A DNA stretch of 64,000 bases from Psychromonas marina (GTDB taxonomy: Bacteria > Pseudomonadota > Gammaproteobacteria > Enterobacterales > Psychromonadaceae). The stretch is taken from positions 55,781-119,780 of the forward strand of contig NZ_BSPQ01000021.1 of NCBI RefSeq assembly GCF_030161115.1. Reading direction: 5' to 3'. Shown one piece after another: positions 45,546 to 53,066 of the stretch. Numbering within the stretch: the stretch's first letter is position 1; every line of letters begins with the position of its first letter. A model generated the notes under the pieces. That model was not told the DNA's origin, made no database searches, and worked only from the letters and a program-made list of their open reading frames with translations. The translations under genes and the position numbers were made by a program.

Positions 45546-45869
45546 ATGAGCATCCTATTTATCTTTGCACTTATTACCACCATTACCTACATCATTTTTA
45601 AATTTGCCCAGCAAGAAGCGGTTGAAGAACAATATCAAGAAGCAATTTTGGATATTGAATCCCTACAGGATTGGGCAATTAGTCGTCCAACGTGTCCATT
45701 TGGAATGAAATCTCAAATTGACACCTCTAACAAACTGTTACATCAAGCCAAAGATTTACGCAACGAGAGCGAATATCAGCAAGCTTATCGAGTTGCACTG
45801 CAATCATTACACGCCATCGATAAAGCCCAACGCATCTATATTTCAGCATGTAAAAAGAATGCTCATTAA
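45546..45869 (+). CDS. Small membrane-anchored hypothetical protein
   Basis: 107 aa from ATG at 45546 with an AAGGAAAA site. One N-terminal membrane helix (SILFIFALITTITYIIF) is followed by a helical, Gln- and Glu-rich domain (about 30-107) with two cysteines. I do not recognise the family. Monocistronic, followed by a bidirectional hairpin. Confidence 0.7.
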   Translation: MSILFIFALITTITYIIFKFAQQEAVEEQYQEAILDIESLQDWAISRPTCPFGMKSQIDTSNKLLHQAKDLRNESEYQQAYRVALQSLHAIDKAQRIYISACKKNAH

Positions 45870-45896
45870 TAACGGTACAAAAACTATTGCGAGCGT

Positions 45897-45935
45897 GAAT
45901 CTAGATGGTAAATAATCATTTAACCATCTAGGTTC
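45897..45935. terminator. Bidirectional hairpin between convergent genes
   Basis: GAATCTAGATGGT pairs with ACCATCTAGGTTC (12 of 13) between the 107-aa protein and the minus-strand peptidase gene. Confidence 0.7.
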
Positions 45936-45947
45936 AATTTCAAAAAC

Positions 45948-46877
45948 TTACTTCTTCAAGACAAACTTCATTAAATATTCAAGTGCCGCGTTGATAACCG
46001 CGACTTGCGCATTAATGCAGTTTTCACCATCAACTCGCGGACTATCAGGATAAACTTCTGTCGTTGTTACATAAGCGGCATCGGTTAATCCCATACATAA
46101 ACCTAACTCACGAGCGGCATAATTGATCACACCAAACTGAGTGATAGGAGAGCCGATTATCTCTTGGTTTTCGTCGGCAGGTGCAATATGAGTAACCTGT
46201 TGTACCTTTTCAATGATCGCTTTTTGAAAAGCATCCTGAGGTTTAGTGCTGTCACCGACTAAATAAAAGCCATCCGGAATATCAGTATATTTATCCTGTA
46301 TTGCATCGCGAGCTAACAGCGCAGGTCTAAACTCACTGTTATCAGTATCAGTCGTTTCATGTAGATCAATGTGTGCAATGAATTCAAGATCTAAAGAACT
46401 GATAACCGCCATCAGCGCAGTAGATTCTTCGGCAGTACTCCCCTCGTAAAATGAACGATTCGGATCCATCGCATTGGGGTTCCAGCGATTGATCGTTTCA
46501 TAACCCCAGGGACTCACGCAGGGTGCGATGATAAAGTTAAACTGACTTAATAAGTTAGCTTCAACCGTTTTTGCAAAGCGAATTGCACCATGAACACCGC
46601 TCGTTTCATAGCCATGCACACCACCTGTGACGAGCACTGTCGGCCGTTCTTCTTGCCATAATTTAGATTTAAAGAGAAATAACGGATAGTCATTTGGCGC
46701 ATAGGATAAAGCACCGTATTGGATTAACTCAAAATGTTCAGCAACAGTATCGAATTCACTATGTACTTCATCTTTATAGCTACGTTTTATCTGCTGCTGT
46801 GCACGCCATGCAACCTTTTCTGCAGCCCCCCACTTTTTACCGGGAGTACCAATTGGGTAGTCTAGTAATTTTTTCAT
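45948..46877 (-). CDS. M14-family metallocarboxypeptidase / aspartoacylase-like
   Basis: 309 aa. The zinc-binding motif is GGVHGYET (HxxE), with the third ligand in HIDLHE; RWNPNAMDPNRSF contains the substrate carboxylate Arg. This matches the succinylglutamate desuccinylase/aspartoacylase branch of M14. No signal peptide, so it is cytosolic. No arginine-catabolism neighbours, so the substrate is undetermined. Confidence 0.87.
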   Translation of the reverse strand: MKKLLDYPIGTPGKKWGAAEKVAWRAQQQIKRSYKDEVHSEFDTVAEHFELIQYGALSYAPNDYPLFLFKSKLWQEERPTVLVTGGVHGYETSGVHGAIRFAKTVEANLLSQFNFIIAPCVSPWGYETINRWNPNAMDPNRSFYEGSTAEESTALMAVISSLDLEFIAHIDLHETTDTDNSEFRPALLARDAIQDKYTDIPDGFYLVGDSTKPQDAFQKAIIEKVQQVTHIAPADENQEIIGSPITQFGVINYAARELGLCMGLTDAAYVTTTEVYPDSPRVDGENCINAQVAVINAALEYLMKFVLKK

Positions 46878-47097
46878 ATCATGACCTTAGAAATATAATA
46901 ACTTACAGAGTAAGCTGATGTTAAGTAGAGGTTAAATTAGCATAAAATTAACGCTTATAACTATTGTTTTTATTAAGAGATTTAGCTTTATTATGACTAT
47001 CGACAGTGTGTTGAGATAACTCTCTCTACAACGAATAAAAGGGGTAGTTAGATAAGGATAGGCTTTAAATAATAATATTATGTCCTGGAAACAGACA

Positions 47098-47123
47098 TAA
47101 AAAAGACGCCCTTGGGCGCCTTC
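47098..47123 (-). terminator. Terminator of the dehydrogenase gene
   Basis: Read on the minus strand, GGCGCCC-AA-GGGCGTC is followed by TTTTTT, a strong Rho-independent terminator. Confidence 0.85.
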
Positions 47124-47127
47124 TATG

Positions 47128-47163
47128 GTTCATTATATTAGATCAAAAATCAATATAATGAAC
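47128..47163. repeat. Perfect 12-bp inverted repeat in the 3' region of the dehydrogenase gene
   Basis: GTTCATTATATT and AATATAATGAAC flank a 12-base loop between the stop codon and the terminator. It could stabilise the mRNA 3' end. Confidence 0.7.
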
Positions 47164-47197
47164 TACTTTCTACACGAGGTAGAAGGTAACGTTTGAA

Positions 47198-48079
47198 TTA
47201 CTTCTCTAATTTAGTGAAGTAGTCAAAGATTACAGGTACGTCGTTTTGACCAAGACCAGCGTCAACACCAGCTTGAAGTGCTTTAGAAGTACCTTCAGCG
47301 ATTGGAGATTCAGTACCTAGGTCAGAAACCATTTGTAGGAAGTAACCAAGATCTTTGTTTGCGTTAGCAACAGAGAAACCTAATTTTTCTTCGTTGTCTA
47401 CAGCGTAGAACTTAGTGAACTGCATGAATGGTGAGTTAGATGGACCAGCAGACATGATGTCGAATAATTGCTGACCGTCAACGCCTGCAGCTTTTGCAAC
47501 AGCAAATGCTTGAGACATAGCAGTAACAGTAGTCATACCAATGAAGTTATTGATTAACTTAGTTGTGTGACCAGCACCTAATTTACCTAGGTGGAATACG
47601 TTTTCGCCTTGCTCTTCAAGAACAACTTTAACTTTGTTGAAAGTTTCAACATCGCCAGCAGCCATGATGTTTAATAAACCATCTTTAGCGTGTGCAGGAG
47701 TACGACCAAGAGGTGCATCGATCATGCCACAGCCTTTCTCAGCTAGTGCTGCGCCGATTTTGATAGTAGAAGCAGGGATAGAAGTACCGAAGTCAACTAA
47801 TGTAGCGCCTTCTTTCATACCAGCTAGAACACCGTTTTCGCCGTATACAATCATTTCTACAACAGCAGAAGTTGTTAGACAGAATTCAACGATATCAGAA
47901 GCAGCAGCTAACTCTTTACCAGAAGTAAATTGAGTCGCGTTACCACGAGCAAGAACAGCATCAACTGCTTCTTGGTTAAGATCCATAACGTTAACTTGGT
48001 AGCCACGTTTTTGTAGGTTTTCAACCATGTTGCCGCCCATAAGGCCAAGACCGATGAAACCGATTACTGGTTTAGTCAT
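47198..48079 (-). CDS. 3-hydroxyisobutyrate dehydrogenase-family NAD(P)-dependent oxidoreductase
   Basis: 293 aa. Rossmann GFIGLGLMGGNMVENL at the N-terminus, conserved DAPLGRTPAHA and the catalytic Lys in GHTTKLINN. This is the beta-hydroxyacid dehydrogenase superfamily (GarR/MmsB type); the precise substrate (tartronate semialdehyde, 3-hydroxyisobutyrate or other) cannot be decided. All three arginine codons are CGT and the codon choice looks strongly biased, suggesting high expression. Confidence 0.9.
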   Translation of the reverse strand: MTKPVIGFIGLGLMGGNMVENLQKRGYQVNVMDLNQEAVDAVLARGNATQFTSGKELAAASDIVEFCLTTSAVVEMIVYGENGVLAGMKEGATLVDFGTSIPASTIKIGAALAEKGCGMIDAPLGRTPAHAKDGLLNIMAAGDVETFNKVKVVLEEQGENVFHLGKLGAGHTTKLINNFIGMTTVTAMSQAFAVAKAAGVDGQQLFDIMSAGPSNSPFMQFTKFYAVDNEEKLGFSVANANKDLGYFLQMVSDLGTESPIAEGTSKALQAGVDAGLGQNDVPVIFDYFTKLEK

Positions 48080-48672
48080 TTTAAACTCCTAAATATGTAT
48101 ATAGTGTATGTTTATCAAAATTTGAAGGATAACAATATACGACTATGTGTATGTGTGTAACCCTATAAGTCATACAATACTATAATTAATCATATTTTCA
48201 ATCTATTTCACTCAAGAAATGCAGAAACTGAGTCAAAAAACATAATATAGTGTTCATTGTCACGACTATGTATAGAAAACGACCCACTAAAAATAATAAT
48301 TAGCTATAAAACATACAGGACGTTAAAGGTCTAACAGACTCAATCGACTTTTTGTAACTGCCTATTAAAAATAGTAGATTTTATACGTTATTCAAATACA
48401 AACCTTATTAGCATTAAACTGTGCAATAAATGTATTGGATAATTTACAAACATTAGGAAGTAAATATAAACAGTGCATAAGGTGCTAATAAGGAATAATG
48501 GAATATATACATTTAAGAATATATGTCTGTCTTCCATTATATATCCATACTGAGATAGTTAACTAAAAAACATACGCCGTTTAACAGTTAACCTAGCCTA
48601 ATAACGCTGCCCTTCCCTAACCAAGTGACTTATCGAGACCTTAAATAAAGCCATGAAAAGGAATATTGGCAT
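48080..48672. other. Intergenic region upstream of the dehydrogenase gene
   Basis: About 590 AT-rich bases with no gene recognised on either strand. It contains the promoter and leader of the minus-strand dehydrogenase gene. Confidence 0.45.
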
Positions 48673-48727
48673 AAATAAGGCAGTTAATGGTTAGATCATG
48701 GATTACCGACTCTAACCGTCCTTATTT
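48673..48727 (-). terminator. Nested hairpin just after the 436-aa hypothetical gene
   Basis: An outer pair AAATAAGG/CCTTATTT encloses an inner pair GGTTAGA/TCTAACC, immediately after the stop codon at 48728. Confidence 0.65.
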
Positions 48728-50038
48728 TTATGATTCAATTTGCTTACGGAAAAATTGCAGCATCTCGTTACGCGTATTTAAATGCTTAAGATGAAATATA
48801 TCCATCGGAAAAAGAAGTTCAATCACACCAGTATCAAACATACGTTTCACTTCATACTCATTATGTGCAACATCTTGCTGGTATATATAATTTAACCAAG
48901 AACGATTAGTGTGAATAATAAACTCAACACGCATACCACCTAAACGAGCGAAAAACTTCATCATCGCAGTTTTATCACTAGAGCCAACCGCACGCCCACG
49001 ATAATGAGTCTGCTCATTTAAGGTATCTGAGATATCTTCTAATACCATCAATGAATCTGCCTTGGCAGCACTACGTGTCAGGTGCTGCTGGAACGCTTTA
49101 ACATCACTAACAGAATCGAGTACTGCCATCAGCCCTAACTCATCATCCACCGCTACCGCTGGATTCTTCTCATTTTTTCTTAGCAGTTTTAAAACTTTCG
49201 CTTCTGGCGGCTTTTTTCTGATCGCAACATAAATCGGGGTGTTTTTGACGCCCACTGTAAAGCTTCGACGTTTAATAAGGGTTAGTTTCTCCCCTTTTGC
49301 AGGCTTAATTGACTCAGCCTGTTGCGGGCTTAAAACAGTAACATCGACACATCTATAATCTTCTTTACGGTGTGTTGAATGCAAGTAGACAGGATCTAAC
49401 TCACCAATTTTTAGATTGGGGCTCCAAACATAACCATTTAAGAATGCGAGAAAAGAAGAGAACTTATTTTCTATATCCGTTTCTCGCTCACGTTGGTCGA
49501 TACTACCGGCAAGTGTCATTAAAATCAGTTTACGACGCGCCTCAAAGCGCGCTTTTTTATGGTAACCATCATTGAACATAATTAATAACAGCTCAACCGG
49601 ATTATTCGTCACTTCAATTTCATTGGTGGCTTCGATGTGTGATGCATAGGGGGCAAGAATTTTACCGATAATCGAGTGAATGACAGCATCTGCCGTGCGC
49701 GCATAGTCATCTACCCTACTTTTGATTTCATTGAGGTTACCATTAATACCAAACATATTACCTAATAAGCACAGTGCACGCTCTGTACGTTTTTCACGTA
49801 AGGTTTTATCTTCAACCAGTAATTTTATCTGCTCAAAACTGTCCACCTCTAAGAACTCAAAAAGTTGGCTTCGCAAAGCACGATATTTAGTAATGTTGTT
49901 AGGATCTTGTTGTAATTGTTTAACCCATTCGCGTGTTTGAACAGAAAAAATGCCTGCCGTCATTGACTGGCTAGTAACGGCAAAAGGTCCATGCTGTTGA
50001 AGAGAAGTAAACACACTATTTGGAGAGAGTACCGACAT
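48728..50038 (-). CDS. Conserved hypothetical protein, 436 aa
   Basis: Soluble protein without signal peptide or membrane helix. The start at 50038 (MSVLSPNSVFTSLQQHGPF) is chosen for the AGGTGGA site; the in-frame ATG 27 codons upstream (50119) would lie in a low-complexity hydrophobic leader. No catalytic motif was recognised. The C-terminal part (RAVGSSDKTAMMKFFARLGG, then MRVEFIIHTNRSWLNYIYQ) might be a PilZ-like beta domain, but this is a weak impression. It is divergent from cheA and may belong to the same function. Confidence 0.7.
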   Translation of the reverse strand: MSVLSPNSVFTSLQQHGPFAVTSQSMTAGIFSVQTREWVKQLQQDPNNITKYRALRSQLFEFLEVDSFEQIKLLVEDKTLREKRTERALCLLGNMFGINGNLNEIKSRVDDYARTADAVIHSIIGKILAPYASHIEATNEIEVTNNPVELLLIMFNDGYHKKARFEARRKLILMTLAGSIDQRERETDIENKFSSFLAFLNGYVWSPNLKIGELDPVYLHSTHRKEDYRCVDVTVLSPQQAESIKPAKGEKLTLIKRRSFTVGVKNTPIYVAIRKKPPEAKVLKLLRKNEKNPAVAVDDELGLMAVLDSVSDVKAFQQHLTRSAAKADSLMVLEDISDTLNEQTHYRGRAVGSSDKTAMMKFFARLGGMRVEFIIHTNRSWLNYIYQQDVAHNEYEVKRMFDTGVIELLFPMDIFHLKHLNTRNEMLQFFRKQIES

Positions 50039-50339
50039 AGATCCACCTGAAATATTAAAATAATAACAGTAAGTTAAAAGAGAGAAAGATACATTAATAG
50101 AATCTAGTGAGAATAGCAAAAGCGTGTTTTTATCATCACGAGGGTATTTAGGTAAAGAATAACCTTAACCAGCAGCGATTAAAACGAGTCGATTCCATAA
50201 CACCAGCCTAGATTTAAAGCCTATTAATCTCGTGACACAGCTCCCAAAATGATGTTTTTTAAAGAATAATCAGATGTTTTTAAAAATCCGATATATCCTT
50301 ATAACTACAAAGCGATATTCATTTCGTTAGAGGGCTTTT
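50039..50339. promoter_or_regulatory. Divergent promoter region of the che operon
   Basis: About 300 bp between the minus-strand hypothetical gene and cheA, AT-rich. It must carry the chemotaxis operon promoter; no sigma-28 site was confidently identified. Confidence 0.4.
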
Positions 50340-52526
50340 ATGCCAGACAGTACGCAGCAATTTGATAAAATTTTTTTTGAAGAGATGACTGAACATCTAG
50401 AAGAGATGGAGTCGTTGCTGCTTAACATGCAAGTGAAAGATGAAAACCAGGATGCTTTTGATGCTATTTTCAGGGCTGCCCACTCAATTAAAGGAGGTGC
50501 AGGCATTTTCGGCTTTGACGATATCTCCTCGGTTACCCACATTTTAGAAAGTCTGCTAGATAAACTCAGATGTGATGAGCTCACACTCACTAAATCCATG
50601 ATTGAGACTTTTCTCGAAGCAAATGATCTATTAACGTCATTAAAAGAGAGTCATCAATTTAACGATACAGATTTAGTGTCTGTTTCTCGTGTTAATAAAG
50701 TATGCGAACAACTTAAAACAACCGCTGGTGGTTTAACCATTACGGACCACGTCGTTGTCACTAGTACACCACAACAAACAGTAGAAACCACAGCTGATGA
50801 GCAGACTGAACTAACACAACAAGAAAAAGAAAATACTAAAATTTTGCTTGTTGAAGATACAAAAGTCAACCAGATGGTTGCTACCTTCACCCTGAAGAAA
50901 TTGGGATTTAGCACATTAGAGGTAGCAGAAGATGGACAACAAGCATTAGACAAATTGAATGAAGCTACCGATATCCCTTTTAATCTCATTTTATTAGATT
51001 GCCAGATGCCGATAATGGATGGTTATCAAGCCACACGAGCAATACGTAAAGGTGAAGCGAGTGAAGTAAACCGTCACGTTATTATCATTGCCATGACCGC
51101 CATGGCCGGTGAAAAGGAGAAACAACAGTGCCTTACCGCAGGTATGGATGATTATTTAATTAAACCCATTGATGCAAAGCGTGTGGACGAAAAAATACAA
51201 TATTGGATTAATAAAAGAAAAAACACAAAGAAGGCGATTGAAACTGATCAAGCCTCTTCTGATAACAACAGACTTCAGCAACAAGACGTAACAGAAGCCA
51301 AAATTCAAACACAGCCAAATACTGTGCAGAAATCACCCAAAAAAACTACAAACAATAAAAATCAGCACGAAACATATTCTATCCGCGTCGAAACAGCCAA
51401 GGTAGACCAATTGATTAATCAAGTTGGAGAGCTGATCATTACCCAGTCGATGTTACAAAAGCTGAGTGTCGATCTTGGGCTTAATGATAATGAGCTATTA
51501 GCAACTCGGCTTAGCCAATTAGAGAATAATACGCGTGACTTACAAGCATCTGTGATGTCTGTCCGCATGATGCCGATCAACACAGTATTTGGACGTTTCC
51601 CACGTATCATTAGAGATTTATCCACAAAATTAGATAAAGATATCAAACTCCTTATTGAGGGTGGGCAGACAGAACTCGATAAGAGTTTACTGGAAATGAT
51701 AGTCGACCCATTAACCCATCTGATAAGAAACAGTATTGATCACGGTATCGAATCACCCGAGGTGCGATTAAAAAACAATAAGCAGGAGCAAGGCACTATT
51801 ACGTTGTCTGCTTTTTACCGTGGTGGTGATGTGATTGTTAATGTAGATGATGACGGTGCGGGTATTGATGCAGTAAAAATAGAACAAAAAGCGCGAAAAA
51901 ATGGCATGAAATTAGCGGATAAAATGACAGACAATGAGATATTCCAATTGATTTTTACCGCTGGGTTTTCAATGGCGGATAAAGTGACCGATGTATCTGG
52001 CCGTGGAGTCGGCATGGACGTAGTAAAACGTAATATAACTAGCATGGGTGGTCGCGTAGAAATTAGCTCTGTATTAGGAAAAGGCTCAAAAATATCAATC
52101 CACTTGCCCCTTACCCTAGCAATCATAGAGGGTATGTCAATTGCGGTCGGTGAACATATTTATATCATTCCACTCAGCTTTATTGTTGAGTCATTACAGC
52201 CCCGAGCTGAGGAAGTACAGGTGCTCAATGGCGGGCAAGTAATGGTATTGGTTCATGGGCATTACATTCCAGTACTTGCTTTGCACCAGTTCTTTAATAT
52301 AGAGACAACAATCACTCAACTTCACCAAGGTATCGTCATTTTATTGGAGCACGATAGCAAAATGATTGCGCTATTTGTCGATGCTCTCGTTGGTCAACAG
52401 CAGGTTGTTTTAAAGAATTTAGAAAACAATTTTCGTAAAGTCCCCTCTATTTCAGGGGCAACTATTATGGGTGATGGCAAGGTTGCATTAATACTTGATG
52501 TAGCTGATTTAGTTCAACAGTGCTGA
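50340..52526 (+). CDS. cheA: CheA-type chemotaxis histidine kinase with an internal receiver domain
   Basis: 728 aa. Order: HPt domain with phospho-His48 (AAHSIKGGAGIF); then, in place of the usual P2 region, a complete receiver domain (about 170-290: ILLVEDTKVNQM, LILLDCQMPIMDG, AMTAMAG, DDYLIKPI); P3 dimerisation (YSIRVETAKVDQLINQVGE); P4 kinase (HLIRNSIDHGIE, DDDGAGID, GRGVGMDVVK); P5 CheW-like C-terminus. It phosphorylates itself in response to MCP signals. The internal receiver may act as its own output or phosphate sink, since no cheY is in the operon. First gene of cheA-cheW-mcp-cheR-cheB. Confidence 0.93.
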   Translation: MPDSTQQFDKIFFEEMTEHLEEMESLLLNMQVKDENQDAFDAIFRAAHSIKGGAGIFGFDDISSVTHILESLLDKLRCDELTLTKSMIETFLEANDLLTSLKESHQFNDTDLVSVSRVNKVCEQLKTTAGGLTITDHVVVTSTPQQTVETTADEQTELTQQEKENTKILLVEDTKVNQMVATFTLKKLGFSTLEVAEDGQQALDKLNEATDIPFNLILLDCQMPIMDGYQATRAIRKGEASEVNRHVIIIAMTAMAGEKEKQQCLTAGMDDYLIKPIDAKRVDEKIQYWINKRKNTKKAIETDQASSDNNRLQQQDVTEAKIQTQPNTVQKSPKKTTNNKNQHETYSIRVETAKVDQLINQVGELIITQSMLQKLSVDLGLNDNELLATRLSQLENNTRDLQASVMSVRMMPINTVFGRFPRIIRDLSTKLDKDIKLLIEGGQTELDKSLLEMIVDPLTHLIRNSIDHGIESPEVRLKNNKQEQGTITLSAFYRGGDVIVNVDDDGAGIDAVKIEQKARKNGMKLADKMTDNEIFQLIFTAGFSMADKVTDVSGRGVGMDVVKRNITSMGGRVEISSVLGKGSKISIHLPLTLAIIEGMSIAVGEHIYIIPLSFIVESLQPRAEEVQVLNGGQVMVLVHGHYIPVLALHQFFNIETTITQLHQGIVILLEHDSKMIALFVDALVGQQQVVLKNLENNFRKVPSISGATIMGDGKVALILDVADLVQQC

Positions 52527-52553
52527 ACACTTGAATAAGAATAAGGGAAAAAT

Positions 52554-53054
52554 GTGAATAATAACAATCAAAGCCAAACCAAAGAATATCTCACCTTTTG
52601 GTTAGGTAAAGAGTATTACGCTATCGACATTTTAACCGTACAAGAGATTCGAACTTATGATCAAGTGACTACCGTCGTAAATATGCCTTCGTTTATCAAA
52701 GGCGTCATGAATTTGCGTGGAGTGGTGATCCCGATTGTAGATATGCGTATTAAATTTAACCTAACGCATATTACCTACAATGAAACGACGGTAGTGATCA
52801 TTTTGAACATTGATGATCGTATCGTAGGTATTGTCGTGGATACTGTTGCTGATGTGATTTTACTGCAAGAACAACAGATCCAACCTCCCCCAAATTTTGC
52901 CAGTGCACTTGATACCAAATTTATCAAAGGACTGGCTGCACAAGACCAAGATATGCTTGTACTAATCAATATTAAAAAGTTAATGAATAGCAAAGAGATG
53001 GCATTGTTTGAACAGATTAGCGCCGACGGTACAACGCAACAAACAGAAGTATAA
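52554..53054 (+). CDS. cheW: CheW chemotaxis coupling protein
   Basis: 166 aa. The CheW fold is evident: EYLTFWLGKEYYAIDILTVQEI, VNMPSFIKGVMNLRGVVIPIVDMRIKF. It bridges CheA to the chemoreceptor. It starts with GTG at 52554 behind an AAGGGA site; an overlapping ATG is out of frame and stops at once. Confidence 0.93.
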   Translation: MNNNNQSQTKEYLTFWLGKEYYAIDILTVQEIRTYDQVTTVVNMPSFIKGVMNLRGVVIPIVDMRIKFNLTHITYNETTVVIILNIDDRIVGIVVDTVADVILLQEQQIQPPPNFASALDTKFIKGLAAQDQDMLVLINIKKLMNSKEMALFEQISADGTTQQTEV

Positions 53055-53066
53055 AAGGAACTTATA

